The notes: generated by a model not told the origin, from the sequence alone. Positions 42,863 to 51,745 are shown, numbered from the stretch's first letter. The stretch is 64,000 nucleotides of DNA from Streptomyces sp. NBC_01381 (GCF_026340305.1 NZ_JAPEPI010000001.1:806001-870000); one strand, 5' to 3'. A program made the numbers and translations.

Positions 42863-42929
42863 GCGTCCACAGGTTTGATCCACAGCCAAGTCCAGTTATC
42901 CACAGGGGAATTGGCGATTCTGTGGACAA
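42863..42929. promoter_or_regulatory. DnaA-box cluster 2, upstream of kptA
   Basis: Four nonamers lie in 67 bases. TTATCCACA (42896) and TTGTCCACA (reverse strand, 42921-42929) are perfect. TGATCCACA (42876) and GCGTCCACA (42863) are weaker. The cluster fills the short spacer between kptA and the MerR gene end. Confidence 0.68.
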
Positions 42930-42941
42930 CGCACCAGCCAT

Positions 42942-43928
42942 TTAGGTGCTTTGAGCAACAGATCCTGGATTGGTATGAGTTGCGGCAAGTGAGTCCAATG
43001 TCCTGGCCTGCAGCTCACGTTCGGTGGCCGCCGCGATGAACGCCGCGACGTTCTCCCGACCAACCAGGGCTTCCACGGCCCGGGTTGTCGACGCGGGAAG
43101 CGCTACGGGAAGCGCCTCATCCGTACGAGATGCGGGCACTCCCGATGTGAGGTGCTGCTGGAGGTGGCGGGTGGCGAACAGACGCATGGCTCGGGCCAGT
43201 TCGGCGTCGACCGACTGCTGCGCCAGTGGCCGCAGCCGACGGACGAGCGAAGCCGCCTCTGCGGCATCTGCATCGGTCGGCGGGTGGTGGCCGAGATAGC
43301 GCGCGAAGACATGCTCGGTGGTGAACTCGAGGAAACGGGAGGCTATGTGCTCCACCTGCCCCCTCAACTCCCGCAGATGCCCGGAGATTGCCAGAAGCGG
43401 AACTCCCGCCGCGTGCAACTCCACGGCCACGGCGAGCTCTTGAGGACTCGGAACCAAGTACTCGTCGTCCCGCCCCGGCATCGGCTCCAGCACGCCGAGG
43501 GCGACCGCGTCGGCGACCGCCGCGTCGTCCGGCTTGCCGCCGAACGCCGCGTCCAGCTCAGCCCGCGTGATCCGGTCGGCCTTCTCGTCCGTCCATGGAC
43601 CGCCGACCTCCGCGGCCAGCCCCAGCACACCGCCGAGACCGCGGCCCGCGTCCCAGGCCTCAAGCAGCTCCTTGATGGAGGCCAGGGTGTAGCCGCGGTC
43701 GAGCAGATCGGCGATCTGCCTCAACCGCGCCAGATGCGCGTCGCCGTACACATTGGCCCGCCCGCGCCGCTCCGGCCGGGGGAGCAGCCCCCGGTCCTGG
43801 TAGGCGCGGATCGTACGCACCGTGGCGCCGCTGTGATGCGCCAGGTCCTCGATGCGGTACTCCACCGGTCTGTGCCCCGTGCCGTGGTGCTCCACCAGTC
43901 TGTGCCCGGCGCCCGACTGCTCGTCCAC
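42942..43928 (-). CDS. MerR family transcriptional regulator
   Basis: About 328 residues. The winged helix YRIEDLAHHSGATVRTIRAYQDRGLLPRPERRGRANVYGDAHLARLRQIADLLDRGYTLASIKELL is complete, starting near residue 21. The C-terminal part is long (about 240 residues), helical, without visible Cys or His metal motifs, so it probably senses an organic ligand or works with the enzymes upstream. A 30-bp in-frame duplication makes the N-terminus read AGHRLVEHH and then TGHRPVEYR. It is last in a four-gene operon, 28 bases after the hydrolase-like gene. A GTG nearer the helix (VEYR) could also start it. Confidence 0.85.
   Translation of the reverse strand: MDEQSGAGHRLVEHHGTGHRPVEYRIEDLAHHSGATVRTIRAYQDRGLLPRPERRGRANVYGDAHLARLRQIADLLDRGYTLASIKELLEAWDAGRGLGGVLGLAAEVGGPWTDEKADRITRAELDAAFGGKPDDAAVADAVALGVLEPMPGRDDEYLVPSPQELAVAVELHAAGVPLLAISGHLRELRGQVEHIASRFLEFTTEHVFARYLGHHPPTDADAAEAASLVRRLRPLAQQSVDAELARAMRLFATRHLQQHLTSGVPASRTDEALPVALPASTTRAVEALVGRENVAAFIAAATERELQARTLDSLAATHTNPGSVAQST
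43861..43909. repeat. In-frame 30-bp tandem duplication in the MerR gene
   Basis: TCCACCGGTCTGTGCCCCG (43861) and TCCACCAGTCTGTGCCCGG (43891) are exactly 30 bases apart, producing a 10-residue duplication before the DNA-binding domain. Confidence 0.75.
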
Positions 43929-43956
43929 GCTCCCCGCCCCTCCACGAACCCTTGTG

Positions 43957-44889
43957 CTAGGCGATGGCCGCCCTGCCGACAGCGGCCGCCGCGGCCCGCG
44001 CCGCGGGCGACTCGGCCAGATACTCCACGGCCCTGCGCAGGGAGCCCTCCTGCGAGGGATGGTACGACCGCCGCAGATAGCGGGGTATCGCCGCACCCAG
44101 CTCACGCCATGTGGGCAGCAGACCCTTGCGCACCGCCCTGTTGTGCTGGGCCAGGGAGTAGCGCAGGCGTCCCGCCAGCTGCGGGTCGCGGCGCATCAGA
44201 TAGGCCGTGCCCCAGACCCACAGGTACAGCATCACGGGTGCCGTGACCGCCATGCCCGCGATACGACGGGCGTAGCGGGGCAGGCCCTCGCCGCCGCAGT
44301 GCTGGTACATGTCGAAGGCGACCGAGCGGTGCTCGACCTCCTCCGCGCCGTGCCAGCGCAGCAGGTCCAGCATGACCTCGTCGGCGTTCGCGTGGTCCAG
44401 GCCCTCGGCGTGCAGCACCCAGTTGCCCAGGACTGCGGTGAACTGCTCGATCGCCGCGACGACCGACAGGCGGTAGCGCAGCCACTCCTGCGTCGGTATC
44501 GGCGCCCCGAGCGGCGGCTTCTCGCCGAGGATCTTCTCGAAGAGCAGGTCGACGTACTTGGTGAACGCCGCGGTGTCGAGCCGCTGCGCAGCCAGGTGGT
44601 CGAGCACATGCGCGTGCTGCACGCTGTGCGTGGCCTCCTGGCCCATGAACCCTTTGACGTCCTTGAGCAGTACCGGATCGGTGACCAAGGGCAGGCCTTC
44701 CTTGAAGACCTTCACGAACCACCGCTCCCCCGCCGGCAGCAGCAGATGCAGCACGTTGATGACGTGGGTGGCGGTGGGCTCGTCCGGTATCCAGTGCAGC
44801 GGGGTCTCTTCCCAGTCGAAGGAGACCCGGCGCGGAACGATCGTGTAGTGCTCCTCGGTGTTCGTCTCGGCGTTCTTCTCCGTGCTCAC
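43957..44889 (-). CDS. PF10118-type predicted metal-dependent hydrolase
   Basis: 310 residues, mostly helical. Clusters of acidic and histidine residues (FMGQEATHSVQHAHVLDHL and LLRWHGAEEVEHRSVAFDMYQH) look like di-metal sites of a ferritin-like bundle. The family is called metal-dependent hydrolase, but the reaction is unproven; oxidation or hydroxylation of a lipid is equally possible. VPRRVSFDWEETPLHWIPDEP is the conserved N-terminus. The GTG at 44889 overlaps the stop of the upstream hydrolase/SDR gene by four bases, so the products are probably made in equal amounts. Confidence 0.8.
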   Translation of the reverse strand: MSTEKNAETNTEEHYTIVPRRVSFDWEETPLHWIPDEPTATHVINVLHLLLPAGERWFVKVFKEGLPLVTDPVLLKDVKGFMGQEATHSVQHAHVLDHLAAQRLDTAAFTKYVDLLFEKILGEKPPLGAPIPTQEWLRYRLSVVAAIEQFTAVLGNWVLHAEGLDHANADEVMLDLLRWHGAEEVEHRSVAFDMYQHCGGEGLPRYARRIAGMAVTAPVMLYLWVWGTAYLMRRDPQLAGRLRYSLAQHNRAVRKGLLPTWRELGAAIPRYLRRSYHPSQEGSLRRAVEYLAESPAARAAAAAVGRAAIA

Positions 44890-46679
44890 AACGGTGGCTC
44901 CAATCGGGCTATCGCACGCAGGGCCTTGGGAGTGAAGCGGGACATGAAGTGGGCGCCGCGGGCCTCCGGAGTGACCGGGACCACCGCCTGGTTCTTGACG
45001 ACCGCGCGCAGGACCGCGTCGGCGACCTTCTCCGGCGGGTAGTTGCGCAGGCCGTACAGCCGCGACGTCTTCTTCTGGCGGCGCTTCTCCTCGTCGGTGT
45101 CGACACCGACGAAGCGGGACGTCGCCGTGATGTTCGTGTTCACGAAGCCCGGGCATATCGCGGAGACCCCGATGCCCTGGCCCGCGAGCTCGGCGCGCAG
45201 GCACTCGCTGAGCATCAGGACCGCCGCCTTGGACGTGCTGTAGGCGGGCAGCGCCTTCGACGGCTGGTACGCCGCCGCGGACGCGGTGTTCACGATGTGA
45301 CCGCCCTGGCCGCGCTCGGCCATCTGCCTGCCGAAGAGCCGGCAGCCGTGGATCACGCCCCACAGATTGACGTCCAGGACCTTCTTCCAGTCCTCGGCGC
45401 TCGTGTCGAGGAACGAGCCGGAGAGGCCTATGCCCGCGTTGTTCACCAGGACGTCGACGATGCCGTACTCCCCGGCGACCTTCTCGGCGAGCTTCTCCAT
45501 GGCCTGCTCGTCGCTGACGTCGACCGTCTCGCCCCAGGCCTGCGGGGCGCCGATCAGGCGGGACATCTCCGCCGTGCGCGCCGCGCTCTCCGCGTCCCGG
45601 TCGACGGCCACCACGCGCGCCCCCGCCTCGGCGAACGCGAAGGCGGTGGCCCGGCCGATGCCGCTGCCCGCGCCCGTGACCAGGACCAGCTGGCCGCCGA
45701 AACGATCGGCGTGCTTCCCGGTGGCCACACTGTCGTTGGCGGGCACGCCGTCCTCGTTGGTCGTCACGAACTCGCTGATCCAGCCGGCCAGTTGGTCGGG
45801 CCGGGTGCGTGGCACCCAGTGCTTGGCCGGCAGGCTGCGGCGGACCAACTGCGGGGCCCAGAGCTCCAGTTCGTCATAGAGCCGCTCCGAAAGGAAGATG
45901 TCCCCGGACGGCGTGATGAGCTGCACGGGCGCGTGCGCGTAGGCGTCCGCGCGGGGCCTGCGCAACCGGGCGCGGACGTTGTCCCGGTAGAGCCAGGCGC
46001 CGTGCGCGGCGTCCGAGGGCAGCGACGGCGTCGGATAGTCGCCCGCCGGGACCTTCTCCACGCGCTGGAGGATCTTCGGCCACTGCTTGCCGAGCGGCCC
46101 GCGCCAGGCCAGCTCGGGGAGCACCGGCGTGTGCAGCATGTACACGTACCAGGACTTGGCGCCCTGGCCGAGCAGTTGACCGACCTTGCGCGGAGTCGGC
46201 CGGGACATCCGCTTCTTGATCCAGTGCCCGAAGTGATCGAGCGAGGGCCCCGACATCGAGGTGAAGGAGGCGATCCGCCCCTCCGTCCGCCTGACCGTGA
46301 CGAACTCCCAGGACTGCACCGAACCCCAGTCGTGCCCGACCAGGTGCACCGGCTTGTCCGGGCTCACCGCGTCGGCGACGGCCAGGAAGTCGTCGGTCAG
46401 CTTCTCCAGGGTGAAGCCGCCGCGCAGCGGCTTCGGGGCCGTCGACCTGCCGTGCCCGCGCACGTCGTACAGGACGACATGGAAGCGGTCGGCGAGACGC
46501 TCGGCGACCTCTGACCACACCTCCTTGGAGTCCGGATAGCCGTGCACGAGCAGAACTGTGGGCTGCGTGGGGTCGCCGAGTTCGGCGACGCACAGCTCCA
46601 CTCCGCCCGTACGCACCCAGCGCTCGCGCGCGCCGGTGAGTCCCTTGGCGACTCCGTTGGTGAATCCCCCCGTGTTCAT
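44886..46679 (-). CDS. Epoxide-hydrolase-like alpha/beta hydrolase fused to short-chain dehydrogenase
   Basis: 597 residues, two enzymes in one chain. Residues about 20-310 are an alpha/beta hydrolase: VLLVHGYPDSKEVWSEVAERL, and the nucleophile elbow LVGHDWGSVQSWEF with Asp in the nucleophile position, as in epoxide hydrolases and dehalogenases. Residues about 330-590 are a classical SDR: VLVTGAGSGIGRATAFAFAEAGARVVAVDRD, LVNNAGIGLSG, and the Ser (NTASAAAYQ) and YSTSK motifs. Related fusions occur in mycobacteria and other lipid-rich actinobacteria. It overlaps both neighbours (ATGA and GTGA). Confidence 0.88.
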   Translation of the reverse strand: MNTGGFTNGVAKGLTGARERWVRTGGVELCVAELGDPTQPTVLLVHGYPDSKEVWSEVAERLADRFHVVLYDVRGHGRSTAPKPLRGGFTLEKLTDDFLAVADAVSPDKPVHLVGHDWGSVQSWEFVTVRRTEGRIASFTSMSGPSLDHFGHWIKKRMSRPTPRKVGQLLGQGAKSWYVYMLHTPVLPELAWRGPLGKQWPKILQRVEKVPAGDYPTPSLPSDAAHGAWLYRDNVRARLRRPRADAYAHAPVQLITPSGDIFLSERLYDELELWAPQLVRRSLPAKHWVPRTRPDQLAGWISEFVTTNEDGVPANDSVATGKHADRFGGQLVLVTGAGSGIGRATAFAFAEAGARVVAVDRDAESAARTAEMSRLIGAPQAWGETVDVSDEQAMEKLAEKVAGEYGIVDVLVNNAGIGLSGSFLDTSAEDWKKVLDVNLWGVIHGCRLFGRQMAERGQGGHIVNTASAAAYQPSKALPAYSTSKAAVLMLSECLRAELAGQGIGVSAICPGFVNTNITATSRFVGVDTDEEKRRQKKTSRLYGLRNYPPEKVADAVLRAVVKNQAVVPVTPEARGAHFMSRFTPKALRAIARLEPPL

Positions 46680-47527
46680 GCGACGGCCCTTTCCTCAGCC
46701 CAGCGCCGCACATGCGGCAGATCGTCGTCCAGCCAGAAGGCGCTCTGCTCGGGGTCCTTGGAGTCGGTGACGACCAGGATCTCCTCGAACTTCGCGCCCG
46801 TACCCCTGAATCCGAGGTGCGGCTCGACCGCCCACAGCCCCTTCTGAGGCGAGTGGTCGGAGAATTTGTACGGCGACCAGAGCGGCGACCAGCCGTCCCG
46901 GTGGCCATGGATCGCGTCGCTCGCCAGGCCCTTGAGGGACTGGGTGCCGAAGCCGAAGACATGCGGCGTCAGGCGGCGCTCCTTCACCCGGTCGACCTTG
47001 TGCGCGATGACGCCGAAGGGATACGCGCGGTGGCGGTTGGCGTACCCCTGGCGGACCATGAGGCGGTCCACGTCCTCATAGATCTCGCGCAACGGGCGGC
47101 GCTCGCGCACCTCGCGCAGGATCAGCTCGCGGTGCGCCTCGAGGTCCGCGAGCAGCTTGTCGTGCACGGGGTTGAGGCCGAGACAGCCCGAGTAGCCGAT
47201 ATCCGCCGTATATCCCTTGTAGACCGGGGCCATGTCGAGGATGAAGGGCATCCCCGGCTCCAGCCTGCGGTTGGTGGGGAAGAACTGCAGCGGTATCCGG
47301 AAGTTCACGAACGCCGTGCGGTCCCCGAACCAGGCGAAGGGCAGGTGGAACCAGTCCCGCACGCCCCGCTCGCGCAGCCACTCACGCTGCATCCGCGCCG
47401 CCTCGCGCTCGGTCACCCCCGGCTTGAGCTGCGCCGCGACCGCCTCCGCGCATTCATACGCGAGGGTCTGCACTTCCCTGAACCCCCGCAGTTCCGCCGA
47501 GAGTTCGCCTGCCACTGCTGAGGTCAT
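46676..47527 (-). CDS. M24 (creatinase/aminopeptidase fold) family protein
   Basis: 283 residues with the pita-bread fold. FILDMAPVYKGYTADIGYSGCLG carries the two metal Asp residues, EPHLGFRGTGAKFEEILVV the metal Glu positions, and AIHGHRDGW a His region. It is shorter than Xaa-Pro peptidases (around 370 residues) and lacks their N-domain, so peptidase activity is uncertain. It starts MTSAVAGELSAELRG. It is first in the operon, and its stop overlaps the next start by four bases. Confidence 0.8.
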   Translation of the reverse strand: MTSAVAGELSAELRGFREVQTLAYECAEAVAAQLKPGVTEREAARMQREWLRERGVRDWFHLPFAWFGDRTAFVNFRIPLQFFPTNRRLEPGMPFILDMAPVYKGYTADIGYSGCLGLNPVHDKLLADLEAHRELILREVRERRPLREIYEDVDRLMVRQGYANRHRAYPFGVIAHKVDRVKERRLTPHVFGFGTQSLKGLASDAIHGHRDGWSPLWSPYKFSDHSPQKGLWAVEPHLGFRGTGAKFEEILVVTDSKDPEQSAFWLDDDLPHVRRWAEERAVA

Positions 47528-47589
47528 GCCACCGTCCGTCCCGTGTCCGGTCCACCCGTGTCCGGTCCATCGCCGTACGCGGTCGTAAC

Positions 47590-47611
47590 TTGACACTGAT
47601 GAATGTGACAA
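47590..47611. promoter_or_regulatory. Imperfect palindrome in the M24/ABC divergent region
   Basis: TTGACAC and GTGACAA arms separated by 8 bases lie 63 bases upstream of the M24 start. On the minus strand a TTGTCA then about 17 bases and TTACGA could form a promoter over it. This is a candidate operator for the operon's own MerR protein. Confidence 0.4.
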
Positions 47612-47780
47612 TGCTCAGCGGCTGCGTCAATAGTTCTGCGCAACCTGCGGGACAGGTCCGGAAGATCCCCCAGGGGTCGACTTCCGGACGACCCTTACGG
47701 GCCCGTAATACTCGAGAGTGAGGGCAGGGCAAGCCCGTGGTCTGACGACTGGTGTGGTCTGCGCCACTACCGTCGAATGC

Positions 47781-48788
47781 GTGACTGTGATCGCGACCGA
47801 AAGCCTGAGCAAGCGGTTCCCGAGGGTGACCGCGCTTGACCGGCTCTCCATGGATATCGGGCCCGGTGTGACCGGACTCGTCGGAGCCAATGGAGCCGGC
47901 AAGTCCACACTGATCAAGATCTTGCTGGGTCTGTCCCCCGCCACGGAGGGCACGGCCGCCGTGCTCGGACTCGACGTCGCAACGTGCGGCGGCCAGATCC
48001 GTGAGCGCGTCGGCTACATGCCCGAGCACGACTGCCTGCCGCCCGACGTGTCGGCCACCGAGTTCGTCGTCCACATGGCGCGCATGTCGGGGCTGCCACC
48101 CGCCGCGGCCCGTGAGCGGACGGCGGACACCCTGCGGCACGTGGGTCTGTACGAGGAGCGCTACCGCCCCATCGGGGGCTATTCGACGGGCATGAAGCAG
48201 CGCGTGAAACTCGCGCAGGCGCTTGTGCACGACCCCGACCTGGTCTTCCTGGACGAGCCGACCAACGGCCTCGATCCCGTGGGCCGTGACGAGATGCTGG
48301 GCCTCATCCGCCGGGTCCACACGGACTTCGGCATCTCCGTCCTGGTCACCTCGCACCTCCTCGGCGAGCTGGAGCGCACCTGTGACCACGTCGTCGTCAT
48401 CGACGGCGGCAAGCTGCTGCGCTCCAGCTCCACCACCGACTTCACCCAGACCACCACGACGCTGGCCGTCGAGGTGACGGACACCGACGAACACCCGGAC
48501 GGCACCAGCGCGTTGCGCGAGGCACTGAAGGGGCGCGGGGTCGCCACCCACGAGGGCGGCACCCTGCCCGGCGCCGGGCACACCGTGCTGCTCGAAGCGG
48601 AGGGCGAGGAGACGTACGACCTGGTGCGCGACCTCGTCGCGGACCTCGGCCTCGGCCTCGTCCGGATGGAACAGCGCAGGCACCACATCGCGGAGGTCTT
48701 CCACTCCGGTCAGTCCGATCAAGCCGATGACGCCGATCACGCCGATCACGAAGCAGAGGGGAAGGAGGCGGTCCGCCATGGCGGTTGA
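47781..48788 (+). CDS. ABC transporter ATP-binding protein (ABC-2 export type), first of two
   Basis: 335 residues. Walker A GANGAGKST (about residues 38-46), signature YSTGMKQRVKLAQALVHDP, Walker B LVFLDEPTNGLDP and the H-loop VTSHLLGELERT are complete. The C-terminus has an acidic repeat (SDQADDADHADHEAEGKE) encoded by GCCGATCAC-type repeats. It pairs with the permease that overlaps its end by 11 bases. The GTG start sits at the first conserved residues (VTVIATESLSKRF). Confidence 0.9.
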   Translation: MTVIATESLSKRFPRVTALDRLSMDIGPGVTGLVGANGAGKSTLIKILLGLSPATEGTAAVLGLDVATCGGQIRERVGYMPEHDCLPPDVSATEFVVHMARMSGLPPAAARERTADTLRHVGLYEERYRPIGGYSTGMKQRVKLAQALVHDPDLVFLDEPTNGLDPVGRDEMLGLIRRVHTDFGISVLVTSHLLGELERTCDHVVVIDGGKLLRSSSTTDFTQTTTTLAVEVTDTDEHPDGTSALREALKGRGVATHEGGTLPGAGHTVLLEAEGEETYDLVRDLVADLGLGLVRMEQRRHHIAEVFHSGQSDQADDADHADHEAEGKEAVRHGG

Positions 48789-49683
48789 GCAGACCCCGGC
48801 ACGCGCCGGTGAACAGACCCGGATCCACAACATCGGGTATCGCAACTACGACGGTCCGCGCCTTGGCCGCGCCTACGCCACCCGCTCGCTCTTCTCACAG
48901 AGCCTGCGCGGCGCGTACGGCCTGGGCCGCTCTGCCAAGTCCAAGGTCCTCCCCATGATTCTCTTCGCGGTGATGTGCGTCCCCGCAGCGATCATGGTGG
49001 CGGTCACCGTGACCACGAAGGCGAACGACCTCCCCCTCGACTACACGCGCTACGCGATCGTGCTGCAAGCCGTCATCAGCCTCTACCTGGCGGCCCAGGC
49101 CCCGCAGACGGTCTCCCGCGACCTGCGCTTCAAGACCGTTCCGCTCTACTTCTCCCGGCCCATCGAGCACAGTGACTACGTACGCGCCAAGTTCGCGGCG
49201 ATGGCATCGGCCCTCTTCATCCTCACGGCCGCCCCGCTGCTCGTGCTCTACGTAGGGGCGCTGCTCGCCAAGCTCGACTTCGCGGACCAGACAAAGGGCT
49301 TCGCCCAGGGACTCGTCTCCGTGGCGCTGCTCTCGCTCCTCTTCGCCGGCATCGGCCTGGTCATCTCGGCGATCACCCCCCGCCGCGGCTTCGGGATCGC
49401 CGCCGTCATCGCCGTACTGAGCATCTCCTACGGCGCGGTGTCCACGGTCCAGGTGATCGCCTACGAACAGGGCAGCATCGACGCCATCGCCTGGCTCGGC
49501 CTCTTCTCGCCGACCACGCTCATCGACGGCGTACAGACCGCCTTCCTCGGCGCGACCTCCGCCTTCCCCGCAGGGGAAGGCCCCTCGTCCGGCACGGGCG
49601 TGGTCTACGTGATCGTCGTCCTCGCCCTCATCGCGGGCTGCTACGGCGCGCTGATGCGCCGCTACCGGAAGGTCGGACTGTGA
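48778..49683 (+). CDS. ABC-2 type permease, first of two
   Basis: 301 residues with about six membrane segments (VLPMILFAVMCVPAAIMVAV, FAAMASALFILTAAPLLVLYVGALL, LVSVALLSLLFAGIGLVISAI, GIAAVIAVLSISYGAVSTVQV and a C-terminal segment). IHNIGYRNYDGPRLGRAYATRSLF at the N-terminus is characteristic of this actinobacterial exporter family. AAGGAGG precedes the ATG at 48778. The next ATPase starts at the overlapping GTGA. Confidence 0.85.
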   Translation: MAVEQTPARAGEQTRIHNIGYRNYDGPRLGRAYATRSLFSQSLRGAYGLGRSAKSKVLPMILFAVMCVPAAIMVAVTVTTKANDLPLDYTRYAIVLQAVISLYLAAQAPQTVSRDLRFKTVPLYFSRPIEHSDYVRAKFAAMASALFILTAAPLLVLYVGALLAKLDFADQTKGFAQGLVSVALLSLLFAGIGLVISAITPRRGFGIAAVIAVLSISYGAVSTVQVIAYEQGSIDAIAWLGLFSPTTLIDGVQTAFLGATSAFPAGEGPSSGTGVVYVIVVLALIAGCYGALMRRYRKVGL

Positions 49684-50591
49684 GCACCATCAACATCGAT
49701 CACACCTCACGCTGGTTCGGCAACGTGGTGGCGGTCAACGACATCACGATGGACGTGGGCCCCGGCGTCACCGGCCTCCTCGGGCCGAACGGCGCGGGGA
49801 AGTCCACCCTCATCAACATGATGGGCGGCTTCCTCGCCCCCTCCACCGGCAGCGTCACGCTCGACGCCAAGCCGATCTGGCGCAACGAACAGATCTATAA
49901 GGCCATCGGCATCGTCCCCGAGCGCGAGGCGATGTACGACTTCCTCACGGGCCGCGAATTCGTCGTGGCCAACGCCGAGTTGCACGGTCTGGACGAGCGC
50001 GCCGCCCACCGGGCGCTCGCCACGGTGGAGATGGAGTACGCGCAGGACCGCAAGATCTCGACGTACAGCAAGGGCATGCGCCAGCGCGTGAAGATGGCCT
50101 CCGCCCTGGTCCACGAGCCGTCCGTGCTGCTGCTCGACGAGCCGTTCAACGGCATGGACCCCCGCCAGCGCATGCAGCTGATGGACCTCCTTCGGCGCAT
50201 GGGGGACGAGGGCCGCACGGTCCTGTTCTCGTCGCACATCCTCGAAGAGGTCGAGCAACTGGCCTCGCACATCGAGGTGATCGTGGCCGGACGGCACGCG
50301 GCGAGCGGCGACTTCCGCAAGATCCGCCGCCTGATGACGGACCGCCCGCACCGCTACCTGGTCCGTTCCAGCGACGACCGAGCCCTGGCCGCCGCGCTGA
50401 TCGCCGACCCGTCGACCGCCGGCATCGAAGTCGACCTCAAGGAAGGCGCGTTGCGCATCCAGGCCGTCGACTTCGGCCGTTTCACCGCCCTGTTGCCACG
50501 CATCGCCCGCGATCACGACATCCGGCTCCTCACGGTCTCGCCCTCGGACGAGTCCCTCGAGTCGGTCTTCTCCTATCTCGTCGCGGCCTGA
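49680..50591 (+). CDS. ABC transporter ATP-binding protein, second of two
   Basis: 303 residues. Walker A GPNGAGKST, signature YSKGMRQRVKMASALVHEP, Walker B VLLLDEPFNGMDP and SSHILEEVEQL are intact. It is closely related to the upstream ATPase, indicating a tandem duplication of an ATPase/permease pair. It overlaps the first permease by four bases and ends 11 bases before the second. Confidence 0.9.
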   Translation: MSTINIDHTSRWFGNVVAVNDITMDVGPGVTGLLGPNGAGKSTLINMMGGFLAPSTGSVTLDAKPIWRNEQIYKAIGIVPEREAMYDFLTGREFVVANAELHGLDERAAHRALATVEMEYAQDRKISTYSKGMRQRVKMASALVHEPSVLLLDEPFNGMDPRQRMQLMDLLRRMGDEGRTVLFSSHILEEVEQLASHIEVIVAGRHAASGDFRKIRRLMTDRPHRYLVRSSDDRALAAALIADPSTAGIEVDLKEGALRIQAVDFGRFTALLPRIARDHDIRLLTVSPSDESLESVFSYLVAA

Positions 50592-50602
50592 AGGGAGCCA
50601 CC

Positions 50603-51322
50603 GTGTACGACCCCACTGTCGCCCGGCTCACCTACCGGGCCCTGCTCGGCCGCCGCCGGGCTCTGATCCTGTTCACCCTGCCCGTCCTGCTGATCGTGAT
50701 CGCCGCGGCGGTCCGCGGATTCAGCGGCGCCGACGATCAGGTCGCCGTCGACCTCCTGGGCGGTTTCGCGCTCGCCACGATGGTGCCGATCATCGGCGTC
50801 ATCGCCGGCACCGGCGCGATCGGTCCCGAGATCGACGACGGCTCCGTCGTCTATCTCCTGTCCAAGCCGGTCAAGCGGCCGACGATCATCTTTACGAAGC
50901 TGATCGTCGCCATCGCCGTGACCATGGCCTTCTCCGCGATCCCCACCTTCATCGCGGGCATGATCCTGAACGGCAACGGCCAGCAGATCGCCGTGGCGTA
51001 CACCATCGCCGCCCTGGTCGCCTCCATCGCGTACGCGGCGATGTTCCTGTTCCTCGGCACGATCACCCGGCACGCGGTGGTCTTCGGCCTGGTCTACGCC
51101 CTCGTCTGGGAGGCCCTCTTCGGGTCGCTGGTCTCCGGAGCGCGCACGCTCAGCGTCCAGCAGTGGTCCCTCGCCGTCGCGCAGAGGACCGCGGAGGGCG
51201 ATCTGGTCACCTCGGACGTCGGCCTGCCCGTCGCCACGGTCCTCCTCGTCGGCGTCACGGTGCTCGCCACCTGGTACGCGGGACAGAAGCTGCGGTCGCT
51301 GACGCTGGCCGGGGAAGAGTAG
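50603..51322 (+). CDS. ABC-2 type permease, second of two
   Basis: 239 residues, six membrane segments (RALILFTLPVLLIVIAAAVRGF, LLGGFALATMVPIIGVIAGTGAIG, LIVAIAVTMAFSAIPTFIAGMIL and so on). GPEIDDGSVVYLLSKPVKRPTI is the coupling loop seen in this family. It is shorter than the first permease and starts with GTG. Together the four genes could form two exporters or one heteromeric complex; the substrate is unknown. Confidence 0.85.
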   Translation: MYDPTVARLTYRALLGRRRALILFTLPVLLIVIAAAVRGFSGADDQVAVDLLGGFALATMVPIIGVIAGTGAIGPEIDDGSVVYLLSKPVKRPTIIFTKLIVAIAVTMAFSAIPTFIAGMILNGNGQQIAVAYTIAALVASIAYAAMFLFLGTITRHAVVFGLVYALVWEALFGSLVSGARTLSVQQWSLAVAQRTAEGDLVTSDVGLPVATVLLVGVTVLATWYAGQKLRSLTLAGEE

Positions 51323-51405
51323 CCGCCCGTTCGGTCTTGACGGCGTCTTCACCCTCCTGCCAGGACACTGGTGGGAGGGTGCGCTGTTTCCAGGGAGGTG
51401 CCGTG

Positions 51406-51648
51406 ATGGCAGCGGAGCCTTCAAAGGAACCTTCAGAGAAGCCTTCGGAGGACTGGGACGAGATCGTCCTGGACGAGGACTTCATACGTTCCGCGGGGAC
51501 CGCGGAGCCGTCGGCGCGGGCCCGGATGCTCAGCGCGCGATGGCGTAAGAGCGGCGCTCCCGAGCCGCAGCCGTGGCGCTCCGACGAGCCGCCCGCAGGG
51601 TGGTTCTTCAGCCGGGCGCGGCGGCGGTGGCGTCGGCGGCGCCGCTAG
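51406..51648 (+). CDS. Small basic-tailed protein, function unknown
   Basis: 80 residues. The N-terminus has PSEKPSEDWDEIVLDEDFIRSA; the C-terminus [16 protein letters not shown] is strongly basic. The acidic DWDEIVLDEDFI motif is seen in short Streptomyces proteins of unknown role. GGGAGG at 51393-51398 supports the ATG at 51406, with an alternative GTG at 51403. It may bind nucleic acid or membrane through the tail. Confidence 0.68.
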   Translation: MAAEPSKEPSEKPSEDWDEIVLDEDFIRSAGTAEPSARARMLSARWRKSGAPEPQPWRSDEPPAGWFFSRARRRWRRRRR

Positions 51649-51745
51649 GGCGGATTAATCGGTGGCGGTGAACTTCCGGCGCGGGCAGAGTAGTTGATGT
51701 CACCGCGCCACAGCCTGGCGCTCACCTTCTGGGAGAGGAGCCGAC

